A DNA stretch of 64,000 bases from Thamnaconus septentrionalis (GCA_009823395.1 CM020501.1:5471861-5535860), one strand, 5' to 3'; shown: positions 50,291 through 63,900, counted from the stretch's first letter. Made by a program: numbers and translations. The notes: generated from the letters alone by a model not told the origin.

Positions 50291-53200
50291 ATAAAGTATT
50301 GTGTCTGTAGACATTTGCATTGACAGATTGATGAAAAACCCCTCAGGACAAGTCAGCCACTGCAAAGGCTTCCAGAGAATATTGTCATTTATAGTCAGTT
50401 CCTGTTTACTACACATACATAAGTATATTAAATATGTAGGAGAAACTGCGGTCTTATGAAATCCTACATTTGCCTCAGGCCTTGAAACTATTGTTTCTAA
50501 AATGGCAACTAAATGCTCAGCATTGCACACAAATTTCTGTGCAAATGCAAATATTAATAATAGTACGTAAATAATGGAAGGTGGTGTAAGAAATATTTGG
50601 GTGTATGAGATAGGCATAAATAGTATTCATTATGGTATTTCTTGTTTTCACAGGTAATAAGGGGCTATGTACCTTCTTGATCTGGCTTCAATTATGATCA
50701 ATGCTCCAAAACCCAAACAAACAGATTCTAAAAAAGTTTCCTGCATATTAATGTAAACTTTAATAACTTTAATGGACCAATTGTAGATGGACACAAACAA
50801 ATAGGGAGCCCGTGTCTCTGTAATAAGCAAATACATCAGTTTAATAATTCATGTATTTGTCTTTAGTATTTTGATTTAACATATACTCAAGGCAAGGTAA
50901 GGCAAATATATATATATATATATATATTGAAAAACTATATAAAAAAAATAATGACTGTTGGTATCAGTTTGTTCTTGTTTTATATTTCAGAATTTTTATG
51001 AAACAATTTTCAATCAATAGAGAGACTTGTTTTCACTTGTGTCAGATTCCCTTTAGCGCTTACCTAATGTGCATTGGGAGAGAACATTGAATGAAGTGAC
51101 ATTGCAATAATCCAGAAAGCAATTTCTATAGCAAGTAATTAGTGAGGACACAATTAAAATTCTAATACCATCAAATAAAACTGTTGTGATTCACCCTGCC
51201 ATTATGACAACTATGTTAATTAGAAATTTAATAGAAACATTTATTAATGTGCTTCATTTTCACATAAAAACTGGCCATTTGTGGCAAAGACGGTTTCGCC
51301 TTTATTGCTTAAAAAAACCCGAGAGAAGTGATAAACCACATTTTTAGAGAGGATTTTATCTGTGGATGTAATGACAGACAGCTGATATGAGGATTATCAC
51401 TGTGACTTCTGGTGACAGTAAAATGAGCAAAGAGAGGCAAAAAGTGTTTGCAGTTTATACAAGGCGAAAGATAATTAATCATTGATGCACAACACTGCCG
51501 TACCAAATGCAACATAGTGATAAAGCAGGGCTTTACATAATGAGTAATTCTATGAGTGCAGGATAATGTCCACGTCACTTTCCCAATAACTTTAGTATTA
51601 ACTGTACCCTTGTGGCTGACTTTGCCCAAAATGAACTTCTGATTGGTATTTTGGGATACAATTAATTTAATAACCTGTGCAACACGTTTAACAGCTCTAT
51701 TATATTCGGAATTCTCTTTGCTAGTCTTGCAACATGTCTCCAGCCAGTTCTTGAGATCAGCCCTTTGTGATGTCATAAAGGGTTATTGCACCTCTTCCAG
51801 GGAAGTGAGCACACTCTCAGGCGTATGTTACTGTAACTCCACGCTCTTCGACCGCGCTGGCGTGTTTTAAACATGTAAGAAAATAGGACAAAGTATCCGC
51901 GAGAGATCTTTTTACATGTCTTTTTAAAATAGCGTATCATGTTACGCTGCTCCACTGTGAAGCAACATGCTTATCAAACAGTACATTGGTACACTGGAGA
52001 GGTATCACAGCCACAGCAGAGGACGCTGCCCACAAGTCGATATCCTCTGCCGCACTGGGTTATTACTCCTCGCGAGCAATTTATTTTTATTCCTCATGCT
52101 CGACAATCATTTTGTTGTGGCTCAGACGCTGTGCGCTGTGAGAAATCGTAGCCGCTCATTAAATTTTCCAGACGGCAGACACGTATAAAGAGAGGAGTTC
52201 TTACTCCGTGTGTGTGTTTGTGTTTGTAATTAGGCATTACAAGTGCGGCTCGTTATTGGTTCCCACATCAAGAGCGCCGCGTAAGGTAAACAAAATTTGG
52301 GGACTGCGGCGACATGATGTATTGCACTGAACGCTGGAAGTTTAGAAATAACTGAGTTATCATGCTGTTTAATGACCTTGTTACATATGCAATTTTTGTT
52401 TTTATTTTGTGAAAATGCATCGCATGAAGTCATTCTAGAGGCAGAAAATCTGACAGTGCCAAAGGAAAATAGAGGCAAACTCTTCTCTTCTTTGACATGT
52501 GTGTCACGCACAACGCTGTTGTAGCAGCACAGTCTGGCCTCGACACCTGCACAAACCGCACCTGTCTACAAAGAGTTGCCCCATTCCGTTTCTTGCCCAG
52601 TGTTACAAAACAACAGGTAAAAAGACAGTTGAAGAACAATGGAAGAAGAAAAACAGGTGCTGCGGGTGGAAAGAAACAAATGCTGGCTCAAAAATAAAAT
52701 GCTACAGGGTTGCTTGGAGGCTTAATTACTCCTAAGAATCAGCGTTAGTCGCTACGACTGACTTCACAAACAAGACTGACACTGCATAACTGACAACTGA
52801 AACTCCGGCGATTAACATGCTGATCTTTTCTCCTTTGAGCGCACAAAGTAGGAGGGTGGCATTCTCGCACATCTCTTTGCATCACCAACCATCAAAATAT
52901 TTTTAAAAGAAAGATTAATCTCTGTGTTTTTTTTCACTTGTCAATGCACGTTTAAACGCATTAAATCCTGCATTGACTTTCCGTTATTCTCCTTGACAAG
53001 GTTGTGGATAAATTTAACAGAAAGCTTGTAGGATGCGCATTACGTGACCTCTGACTCCTCTCCCAGTTTTCTCGCAAACTGTCTTTCCTGTCTTCTTCCT
53101 CTGTGTCTATCGGCTTCTACTGTTGGCCAGCATCCAGTGTTACGTCACCAATCTAGTTCCTTATGAAGATTCCGCTACTTTTCAGGTTTTATCACGTAGA

Positions 53201-53440
53201 TTTAATTTCCTACATCTGCATCTCCTCGTTACCTCTCCTACTTTCTCCTCTGTCTTTTCTTTACTTCTTCTTTTTCTCTTGTTTCCCTTTAACTCTCTTT
53301 TATATACTTTCCCACTCAATCTTTTTTCTGCACTTCCTTTCCTCCTCAACTGAGGGTCATGCACAAGGTCAATGGCCTCTAGATTTTGCCATGTTAGGTA
53401 GAGTGGGCGAAGAATCCAATGACCTTCAGTGCGCGCGCAA
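50291..53440. other. Intergenic, no gene seen
   Basis: AT-rich to about 51,780, with (AT)n at 50,906-50,928. A GC-richer block follows at 51,820-52,310, a purine-rich stretch at 52,616-52,690 and a C/T-rich tract at 53,215-53,345. The 146- and 155-codon minus-strand frames in the AT-rich part have no family features. Confidence 0.5.
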
Positions 53441-53449
53441 GCACACGCG

Positions 53450-53543
<94 letters not shown>
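53441..53543. repeat. Long (CA)n microsatellite
   Basis: About 45 uninterrupted CA units preceded by ACACGCGCACG, 103 bp in all; the longest dinucleotide tract in the window. Alternating purine-pyrimidine sequence of this length can adopt Z-DNA. Confidence 0.98.
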
Positions 53544-53544
<1 letters not shown>

Positions 53545-54689
53545 CACTACAAGACACAATTTCTTTCAGGCTAAACAACAGTTAAATCTGCAGAATTACC
53601 TTCCAGACTCGTGAGACAATCAATTCACAAACACGAGGAATTAACCCACTAGGCTCTACAGCGCCACCTACAAAAACAAAAGCAGCCACCCCCAATCTGT
53701 TGAGTGTTTTCCAGCGATGCAGTGATCCAGAAAAATCACTTGTTTCTCTCACTGGGCCCTCGTGCGGTCAACGCCACAGAAAGCTTTGCGAGATGCTTCG
53801 TGGCGATGATCGCAGCAACGTCGACGGCGTCGGCCAGCCCAAGGCGCGCTCAGTCCCTTGAACGCTGCTTGCAGCTTCAATGATGCCTGTCGCTTCTTGC
53901 CCGAGTCACTTCCCGCCAGATGTCAGCCTCTTTAGCAATTATTCTAATTATATTTGTGTATGAGCGGAGTTACGGCATTGAGGCAGACAGCTAAAGACTT
54001 GAGAGGCGGCGTCTTCCGACGGAAAAGCCTTTGAAGTTGACGGTGCGCTTTTAAAATAATTATGAAATGGAAGCGTCGAAAACAAACGCGTGCACCGCCA
54101 GATCTTAATCCTGCTCATTGGGAGATTACAGCTGACTCTCTGCTCCGTAATACAAATGAGGATTCTCTCCCTCTGTTGCTCAGCACGCTGCCCAAAAACA
54201 TTACTCTGTGACTTTTTTTGACCTCATCCAATATTGTAAACCTTTGTGTTTTGTCTGAATTGAGTGCGTCTACTGATTAATCGTGCCTTGTGTGAATCGT
54301 TTATCAAATGGTAGAGCAGGCATCAATGAGTCCTGTTGTCCATGGATCACAACTTAGTGAATATCTTCACTGACAATCGAAAGCCTGTGGACTGTGTGGT
54401 ATTTTGGAATTTGCCAGATATTCTGTGTGTTTATTCTTTGGCTCAGGGTGAAATTACGTGAACTGGGATCAGTGGCGTGTATCTGGAGTGCAGCGGAGCG
54501 GAGTCTCGCGTGGAAAGACTGAGCAGGATGGAAGCGATACGAGCCACAGTGCACATTGTGGCCCTGGAATCTGAAGGTAAGGATTTTAGATATAACTGAA
54601 AAAATACAGCTACAAGTTACAAATTGTGTCTTTTACTGTGTTGGTTGATTGTTTTACCATGTTGAAATAATGCAATGTGTGGTTTTTAT
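53544..54689. other. Intergenic with a candidate conserved block
   Basis: The stretch 53,720-54,140 is GC-richer, free of simple repeats, and has CpGs and homeodomain-type cores (ATTATTCTAATTATA near 53,938). An exon-like reading ends at a GTAAGG near 54,578 (see findings). Nothing firm. Confidence 0.35.
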
Positions 54690-54832
54690 TGTTTGTAATG
54701 TACTGTGGGCAATGGGCACTGATAGACCAAGACAAATTTCCTCCTAGGGGGACAATAAAGTTATATAATTTATAGTATAATAAATAAAGATAAAAAATAA
54801 AGTTTCAATAAAGTCTGATTCTGATACATTAT
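54690..54832 (+). mobile_element. LINE-type 3' tail
   Basis: CAAATTTCCTCCTAGGGGGACAATAAAG and then CAATAAAGTCTGATTCTGAT are the characteristic last bases of several fish non-LTR elements. The tail appears twice (54,756 and 54,810). No upstream reverse transcriptase reading is seen, so it is a strongly 5'-truncated copy. Confidence 0.55.
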
Positions 54833-55136
54833 GATGAGCACATACAGAACGACCCACTTACCACTGCTGGTCTTTTATCTTTTTAAACTGACGTAAATGC
54901 TTCCACATATTGAGGAAAAAAACACACAATTTAAAACTTCTTTTCACACTTTCATTGGCAATTAACAATTTTCAGTCCACCCAACCCCATGGGCTTCACT
55001 TCATGTTGTGTTTTAATATCCAAGCCTCTCCCTTTCATTACCTGCCCCTTTTGACTATGTTTTCCCTTCTGCTGTGATTGTGTGCCCTACTCTTGATTAG
55101 TCTCACCTGTGCAGCAGTGCCCCTAGTGTATTACTC

Positions 55137-55178
<42 letters not shown>

Positions 55179-56041
55179 CCCATTCGCTAATTGCCAATTT
55201 GGCATTGTTCCGACTTAAGCATCAGCTTTGTATCTGTGATTTCCTCCTTTGTACGGCGCCTGTGATTTTTGGTCCCACTCTGTTTCTCTGTTCTTTGTTG
55301 TGGGGATTTGTGGTGCAGCTCCTTGCTCATTGTGGGATCTTGCAGCCATTACCCTCCATTAAGTGTTCTGATGTCTTTATAATGAAATAATGAAACAACC
55401 ATGTACTTGGTCACATTTTCAATTGGGTCCAGTACCATGTGTCTCTTGTCCATGACCTCCTCAAAAACCAGGAGTGATGTTATCTTTGAAGATGAGATCA
55501 TACAAACAGAAACTTATTATTAAAATAAAAAATAACCATGTAAGGATGACGTCTAATAGAGTAATAGTTTGAAAACAAAACTGATCCCTAAGGAAGGCAG
55601 GTCATTCATAGGTTATTACAGCCAAAGTTACAAAAAAGGCCTGTAGTCCTTTTCATATAGATTGCTGTTCGCGCTCCCATTCTTGTGTGGCTGCGTCTGT
55701 GCCGTGAAAGAGTGGGCAGTGCTGCGCGGCGTGTAAAACCTCTCCAGTGCCATCCTTGCTTTCTGCGTGGGAGCAGAACCAAGTTTTATTACTTCACTAT
55801 ATCAAATAGGAGGGAATCAGTAGTCAAAACTAAATGGACAAGAAACTTCTATTGATCAGAATTCATCATGCTGCACAACACATTCTCCAGAGATGTTAGA
55901 CACAAGTCCGAGGTCCTGCCGGAACCGGAAAGCATGGATCACTGAACAGATTTTCAGCAGATTGACCTAGCTAAGGGTATTGGAACCATAAGAAAATGTC
56001 CCTTCTCTTATGTCACAGCCTTTGGCTTAAGTGGCTTAAGA
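54833..56041. other. Intergenic, no gene seen
   Basis: Apart from the (GT)n tract at 55,143-55,176 this is unique sequence. Nothing recognised. Confidence 0.5.
55143..55176. repeat. (GT)n microsatellite
   Basis: About 17 uninterrupted GT units. Confidence 0.97.
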
Positions 56042-56910
56042 CAGGCGTCGGGAACCTATGGCTCGCGAGCCAGATGTGGCTCTTTTGATGACGGCATCTG
56101 GCTCACAGAAAAATCTTAGCTGACCTTTCTTAACACAAGTAATGAATAATTCCGCTGATTTTCAAGTAAAACATTACAGAAATCACAGTGTTAAAAATAA
56201 TCTTCCCAAAAAAACTTCTTGTGCATTTTAAAGGCTACAGTATTTTTTACCGCAAATGTTCAGGGTTGCGCTGCTGGAGCCTATCAAATCTGTGCTTCAG
56301 TATATGAGAGGCTTTGACACCTCTATTTTTATTGAATTAAATGCAGTAGCCTACACAAGTCATTGTGAGGTGAAGCATAACTTCCCGCTGTTAAATCAGA
56401 AAGTTAGCTAGCTGATTTAAACAGCGCAAACTCTTTTGCCGAAGAAGATGATTTTTTTTTTTCTTAGCTTTGAGAGATAATTCTGAAGCCCGTGCGGCAA
56501 TCTGCGTCAATTGATAATAAGGACGTAATTAAACCAGAAGTGCCACTGTGCTCAAGTTTAGCGCAGGCAGCGGCATTTCTGGACACTGCACGCACGTGGT
56601 GGTTTCGTAATTCGCTCTCATACTTAAATTATCTTCACAGCTATAAAACAACATTTTGATGCCAGGATGGTTGCCCCACGCACCGCGGACAAAGACACAG
56701 TGGAAAAGGAAGATGAGAAAGAGGCGCGGAGGTTAGATGTAGAATCGGCCCCCGCGCTTCCTTCAGACTCCAGTTTGGCGAAATCTCTGCATTTAGTTGT
56801 ATTAAGAGTTACTAATTAAAAATAATAAATATTGTATGGCTCTCATGAAAATAATTTTCAAAGTATTTGACTTTTTTGGCTCTCTTGGCCAAAAAGCTTC
56901 CCGACCCCTG
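56042..56910. mobile_element. hAT (Charlie-like) element with target-site duplication
   Basis: The left end CAGGCGTCGGGAACCTATGG and the right end, which in reverse reads CAGGGGTCGGGAAGCTTTTTGG, form short inverted repeats. The flanks are GCTTAAGA (56034-56041) and ACTTAAGA (56911-56918), an 8-bp duplication with one mismatch, as hAT insertion makes. The left end carries the palindrome GGCTCGCGAGCC. The element is 869 bp. The interior holds a short acidic reading near 56,667 but no intact transposase, so it is non-autonomous. Confidence 0.85.
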
Positions 56911-59819
56911 ACTTAAGATAACAACTTAACTTCTCGTTGGAGGACTGCATGACACAAGAATCACTCGGGTGTTGATAAAAATGACATATATACAGCATAT
57001 GTTGCTGCAGAGAAAGCAACAAGGTGGCTGTGGCTGAAAAGTGCAGATCCGTGGGTTGCTACTGGGACGCAAGCTGGGATTTGATCACCCCGACTGGGTC
57101 ACCTGGGTGAGGGTGTCTGATGTTGCGAGACCTGAAACACCAAGTGAAACCAGGATACATCACTGATGATGATTCTCAGTGCATCCATGAGATGTTTTTT
57201 TCAAGTCAAGTGTCTTTTACATATTATGCTTTATTTCCTGTTATGTTCAATTTAGTGAAAAGCAGATGGATGAACTACTTCCTGGCCTGCTTTTTGTTGC
57301 CCTGTCAACTGGTTTACATGGTCAGCTGGCAGAGTGGAGAAAGAAAAACCAAAGAACAAGGTCCTTTGAATTGGAAATCCATGTGTGACTAGACCAAAAG
57401 GAGAATGAGGCATCACTGAGCCACACCTCAACCTGGGTCTGCCCACTCCATTATAAAAAAGTCAACACATGATTGGAAGTAAGTAATGTATAGATTCGTT
57501 CAGAGCTGTGGCTTCCATTCAGTACTATTGTTCAAAATCCCAGCTCAATAATTGGACAAATAGACCTCAGTGTAGGACAGCAAAAGCGGTTCTAAGTTAA
57601 GTTAGATTAATAGTATAATTGTCTGATAGCAAAAGGGAGCATTGGGTAGTTCTCAGAGTTAACAATAGTGACATATCAGTCAACAGACATTACCAGGAAT
57701 TCATGATGTTGTTGGCTTATGGTGTTACTTGGCTTCTATTGTTCACCTGGTCCCTTCATAGGCAACACAAGTCTTCTTGTTGACTCCAGGAGTCTCAGAT
57801 TAAACCTCGACAATGTTCTGTCGTCTGTTTTTGTCTTCAACGGTTGAGTCATTAAACCAGCAGGTGAAAGAAAACGTTAAAAGGCTTTCTTTAAAAGGAG
57901 ATTCACGATTCAAGATAAACGCATCCCTCGATGTCCTTGTTTAACAATAGACTTGGCTTTATTTTGAAAATGTAGCTTTATCTTGACCATGAATAAAACT
58001 AACTTTATGTGAGGAGTCTGGAATCCATGATCCCATCCTTGTCCTCAGGTCAAGCTAATTATCCCCTTCAAAAGGTGTTGAGGCTGCAACAAAGCATCAC
58101 TTTTAGCAAGGTGCTGAAAATGTTTTTCTGCAGGAGGCTGTAAACTGACAGAGGAGAGCCTTAATGTGGCAAATGTTTACACTTTTCCATCTCCCGTGGT
58201 GACGTTCTGATGCAGTCTGGACAACAGTTTTCTGTTATGTTTTTGTTTTTGATAATGGAAATGAAAGGGTCATTTTCAGTCAGTTTCAGACGTCATTGTG
58301 CCTAACAAAAAGCAGTAGGAGGTGAGTCAACCTACTTTTTTCAATACGACCGACTGGAAGTGCCCTGTTATATAATGTTTTTAATTAAAGATATTATTTG
58401 AATGCACTTTTTTTTTGGAATTTACTCAGCCACATGTCTTTGTACGATAGAGGGTTGAGGGAACCTCTGAAAGCAAATTGTAAGATGACAGTATTCCTGA
58501 AGGCTGTATAATGTAAACTAGCCTGTTATGTAACAGCACACCATTTGTCATGTGAAAGCAATATGTGATAAAAACAAAGCCCACAAATTATCCAATCATG
58601 AATGCAATTATAATGAAACCTTTTGTAATGTCAATATTGAAGAAAATAAAATGACACTTTACCATTTTCCTTGTTTAAATGTGTTTTTCCCCAAAAAATA
58701 CCTTTGCTACTTGAAATGCACAATAGGCAACACAGGTAGCCCAATCCAAAGTTTACTGTTAAATTATTTATAAGGAAAAACAACATTAACTCTGGCCTGA
58801 CAAAAGAACTTTTCTGAGACTAGCTTAAAAAGTCTGTTTTGGCAAATTTATGCCAAATAAACAAATTAAGATCCTTAAAGCCGTTCTGACGAGGAAGCGA
58901 GGGAGACTAATTGAGAAAAGGCAATTTATTTAGTCTATTTAATGTTTCATAAAGAATTTACCTACCACTCCGTAAATATTTTTCCTCAAGTGTTTCTCTT
59001 TTTGCAGAACATCATTCTTAAAGTTAAATAGGGCTTTGCGTTTATTTATTTATTTATTTATTTATTTTTATCTCCCTATCCCTAACAAAGCTCATTATTC
59101 TCTGCTGTCTCCTCCTCGATCCCTGGCTTACTTTACTTTCCTGCTCTGCGGCTCATCTTGTTCACTGCAGCCAATTTAAAGCAGCTTAATCCTGGAGAGA
59201 ATTCTGTTGCTGCTTTCAGTTGCACTCCTGGAATTGATGTCTGGCGAGATGTAATCTAATGTGCCAGGTTTATTTGATTGACGCCGCCCATGTGTGCTCC
59301 TAAAACGTGCTCAAGCAGCCCGCTTATGTGATCTGAAACACAAATGCAAATGACAAACCACACTCAGTCGACAAGAAGATGATGCTTCCCATTTTGATCA
59401 GCCAGTAAAAATAACATGTCTGTCAAATGCATTTTCTGGTTTGTTTTTCTGCTTAATGGCAATGCAAAAGAACCTGATGGTAATCCTGTCCCATTTCTTT
59501 TTCTTGTGGCAAATAAAACATCAAACATCACATTTGTCTTTGCTCGGAATCAAAACACCACTTTAGTTCATACACACTGCAGGCAAGTATCATCATGGTG
59601 GAAGGGCATTTACACTTTATCTTGACAAAGGCACAGCAGTCAAGGGTAACTCGAGTGTTGGTTGGGGAGCAGACAAGACCATTTTGTTGCATTCTTATGA
59701 AAAGTTCATTACTAAGGGAGATGCAATGCCTGCATTGATACAGTCATGAACAACATAATATTTACACATCTGGACGTCTGTTCAGGAGAGAAGCACAACT
59801 GTTCAAATAAAGACTCATA

Positions 59820-59822
<3 letters not shown>
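56911..59822. other. Intergenic, no gene seen
   Basis: Unique AT-rich sequence with a (TTTA)n tract at 59,038-59,068. Short + strand frames at 57,120, 58,552 and 59,416 lack family features. Confidence 0.5.

Positions 59823-59896
<74 letters not shown>
59823..59896. repeat. (AT)n microsatellite
   Basis: About 37 uninterrupted AT units, followed by a T-run. Confidence 0.97.
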
Positions 59897-59899
<3 letters not shown>

Positions 59900-62800
59900 T
59901 TTCTTTTCTTTTCCAAATAATTACAAAAAAAAAATCTTGTGTAATCAATTTGTACTTCATCAGGTTGATTCCTCACCAATATTTTAATGGACCTTGTGTG
60001 CTGGAGGTAAGTCTTATGAAGTTGTTATGCAGCATAATTCATATTAAATCAATTCCGTGTGTATTATGTATATTAACACGATGTCTTTACACTTCCTTTA
60101 ATTATAAACGCACTGTGTCTTTTCTGGGCCGTTTCTTAAGATATCTATCAAGTATGAAGTATGTCCCTCAGCTCCAATGACAAGCCCTCGTCGATCACAT
60201 GACCAGAAGACGTATCCGTGAGTTTGTTCACGGCTCAAAAATAACCGCGAGAATTTGGAGGAACCCGACAGGTAGCAGTGGGAAAGTACGAAGTGAGAGG
60301 TGAGTTGCTTTTGCGTTTGAATGTTTATGAATGTTTGTGATAGTTTCTTCCGGCACACTCTCGTACAGCTGGTTGGTGTTAAGAGGTGTCGTTTCCTCAA
60401 CGACATATTGTTATGTCAGCGCCACTGTGTCCTCCGCATTCGTTCTCAAGTATTACCGCGATGTATTGTTCGCAGCGGTGTTAAAATAAAATAATGTCCA
60501 AAAGGCTGTTTTCATTAATAACCAACTAGACTGACCAAGTGCAGCAATCTGCCCTCCAGGTGTCTGAAAATATGACAAATATGTTTTCTGAGGGACAAAT
60601 AGCTTCCATCATCTGACAGAATGTGCAGTCAGTTATATTGCCATTGTCATAAAAAAACTGGAGCTTTGGCATTCCATTAAAACTGATCTAGATGTGTGTG
60701 CATAAGACATTTGGACACACTAACAACAATCCTCTAAAATCTGGCCTGTCAATACTTATCTAATTTCATACTTAAATTTCATCCCTTGTTATTTATAGTT
60801 TTTGAATGTGAATTGAAATTCTGGACTGCACTTAAATGACAGATTTTTACTTTGTGCGTGATAAGAGCACACTGTGATATTGCCAATGCGCTTATCTGCT
60901 TGTGGCTGTTACACGAGAGCTACACAGTCTAACATTTCATATGGAAGTCATTTTTCACTGCTTTGGCTGTTATATCAATAATATGGTGAGAGTCAACACG
61001 ATCTGAATCAAATATTAACAAGTAGTATTACAACTGATCGAAAGAAACTTCAATAAGTTTTCACAGTTTAGTGTGAAAATAGTCTTTGAGTCTTAATGTA
61101 CAGGGTATTATTTGGAGAAAACTGCTTGGGTTCAGCACTGCAGCTGATTGAAAACACAATCTATAATCATGAGCTCTACTTGTTGCAAAGTAGGGCAAAG
61201 TTGTCTGAAACGTTAAACTCCTCAGCAGCAGTTTAGCTCAAACCCTGCTTCCAGCAATGTCCCGTGTGGGCCATAAGAACACTGTTAGGGAAACTGAAAA
61301 TCAATAGTAGTGCATGTGATGTTGTAAACTAACAGTTTGTGCCAGAATATCAGTCTTTGGATCTGGACGTTTTTTTTTTTTGTTTTGTTTTTTTGCTTGT
61401 TGTTTCGTAAATAGAGAAAATAATACAGGTTGTTCCAGTGTGCAGCAGGGAACGTCGAACAGGCATTATTATTCACTGACAAAGACTTTTTAAGCTTTGG
61501 GCACTGTCGTCATTTCGATGTGTGTAAGTCTCAAAAATGAAGATATGAATTGACTGTTTTCTCAACTAAACTGCTTTCGCGTCCTCTTGTATTCGGTAAG
61601 TTTGAATTGATTCCCTGACTTAACGAGTGAGTTTTAACACAATGACGTGAAATGAGCAGACCCTTTGGTTTTTTGCGCTTTCAGAATTTTACAAATAGGG
61701 ACATTTGTCAGCTGTCAAATGAGGGCAGAAACCCCCCCCCCCAAAAAAAAACAACCAATATAGCGGCACTCAACCGAGCTCAGCTACAGTGTGACATGTT
61801 AATTGTCTCTGCGTCTTAATGTTGGTGTCGGACAACGATGTAAAGGTTGTAGTCCAAATGCAACCGTGCACTTTTTTCTTCTTTAAAGTGAAGACGTGTG
61901 TAACTGCTGTGGTGCGGAAAACACACCTCCAGTGCGTCTTGCTGAGCGCACAGCAGAGGGAGACTGCAGTAAGAACACGTGGCTGCACTGATAAGAGCCC
62001 GGAGGTGCTGGGGGGGGGTCACAGGAGTTCTCACAATAGCAGCTTTGCGAGGACTTTCACTGGACTATCTGCATACACAAGTCAACACTTTCTCAGGCTC
62101 TTTTCTTTCTTGTTATATAGGTTCTGTTCTGCTTTCCGTGTTTGCACTGGAGGCACACTATCTTCCTTGTTGGCACTACAAAATGGATTTCATAACTGGA
62201 ATGCCGAGCACAACCTTGTTTGGTTTTTCATCTAAAGTTTGGTATCACCGAGATTTGCTTCATAAACTCTGACAGATGTCTGAGATCAAATGAAGATTTG
62301 ATTCTCTGTTTACATTCAAGCTGGGCAGGCTTCCGTGGAACCTTACAGGAAAAGAGATTTTTTTTTATTTCATACTTGCCCATAATTGTAATAATCTCAC
62401 CTCAGTTTATACCAGTAATCTAAGTGAATCGTGCTAGTAGAGACTTGTATCCAGCTGGCATATGCTGTGCTATGCTGTGCTGTTTAGCTCACTATATAAT
62501 GCATGCGTGTATGTTTTACTTCCAAAATGTTGTGCTAGGATTACATTTTTTTTTAACATCCACTCCCTAAAAAATGAATGAGGCTCATAAAAAGTAATGA
62601 GTGTCGGATTTGAATGTACTCCGGCAAACTCAACCTCGACACTGCGGTGCCTCTTTTATTATGCAACCGACTTTGTTTGATAGGTCGCCCTGATGCGCAT
62701 ATTTTCCGTTTGCCAGAAGGCATGTGCGAGTAAATGTGACATAATAGGCTCAAAGACCAAAGTTTACTTGAGAATGCCGCGACAGAGGCGTACTTTGTCA

Positions 62801-63723
62801 TGAATGCTCTCCTCTGCCGTATTACCAATGTAAATCCTGCTTAGTGAATGTGTAAACTGAGCCCCAAATGATGATTTAGTCCTACAGTAAGTGTTCCTGA
62901 TTGGTGCTGGGCCCCAGTGTGTATGTTAAATTAATTCTCAATGCCCTCTTAAATAAGGCTCCATGCCAAGCATGCAGTGGCTGGATGGAATTTTTCACAC
63001 GCGCACCGGAAAATGTGTATTTGGGCAGATGCTGCGAGTGTGTCCATGAATAATACACAGCATTTGTAATGACTCCTGAGCCCTTGGCTGGAGAACCGCC
63101 TGCGCTGCAGTGGGTGGGCTGGTGTCAGCCCAACTGACATGAGAATCACACTGAATTCTCATCTGCACACTAAAAAGCTTTGCAATAGAGGCTGACTGGT
63201 AAAACAAGTAAAATTAGAGCCCGTTGGATTATGGTTGTGTTCAAGTATTTACACAAAAGCTGGATAACAGTGGCTTGTGGCTGTTTGAGAAAAATGTCAG
63301 GAGTCACTTGGAATTTGAACAGAAAAAAACCCCAAAACAAAACATTGAATTCTATTTTGCAGAAACTGCCAGTCAGAAACTCAGAATTGTTTAATTTTAG
63401 CAACTAGTTGCCTGAAGGGGGGGAATATCCAAATCGGGATCATGGCTTTGACTGACGTTTGCTGCGGGGGGGTAGTGTTTAACTAAAGGTTGGTGGCATT
63501 GCTAACGAGGACAGTCAATATGTGTCTTTGCTACTGGCGTTTCCATTTTGTACTGAATAGTTTCCGTCCTATTAGCATTTGAACACTGAACACACCAGCG
63601 GAACAAATCAGGGCCTTTTTGGAGAATGATTGTACTATCAATGGATGTGTGTCACGTTGTGCTTAAAGCGCCTGACTCGGGTAGAGAGATGTGACTGTGC
63701 GTGCTTGTACGTTCCTGTCCATG
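59897..63723. other. Intergenic, no gene seen
   Basis: Contains a small CpG-containing block at 60,180-60,300, T-runs at 61,371-61,395, a C-run then A-run at 61,732-61,751 and a G-run at 62,011-62,018. The overlapping frames at 61,819-62,272 on both strands are not protein-like. No named repeat. Confidence 0.5.
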
Positions 63724-63900
63724 AACTTGAGACCTGCCCAGGGTCTAGCTGTACCTGTCACCCAATGGGATGTGGGACAGGCTGGAGGAATCCATCAATT
63801 CTGCAATGGATAAGTGCAAAGAAATAGTGGATCAAAAGAGTACGAAGGATAGTGTCCAGAATCCAGCAATCCCGCACTGGATAAGCAGAGAGAGGCGATG
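63724..63900 (+). mobile_element. SINE 3' part with duplicated tail
   Basis: GACCTGCCCAGGGTCTAGCT, CACCCAATGGGATGTGGGAC and AGGCTGGAGGAATCC fit the 3' body of the fish SINE family seen at 21.9 kb. The tail module (GAATCC-TCAATTCTGCAATGG-ATAAG) is repeated about 70 bp on as GAATCCAGCAATCCCGCACTGG-ATAAGC. The tRNA-like head is not seen. Confidence 0.5.

Noticed and set aside
50177..50617. 146-codon minus-strand frame
   Set aside because: AT-rich, overlaps a dispersed repeat fragment, and has no recognisable domain.
51309..51776. 155-codon minus-strand frame
   Set aside because: No family features, no codon bias and no splice context that I can support.
53163..53585. His-Thr repeat frames over the (CA)n tract
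   Set aside because: They are simple microsatellite translation and carry no coding evidence.
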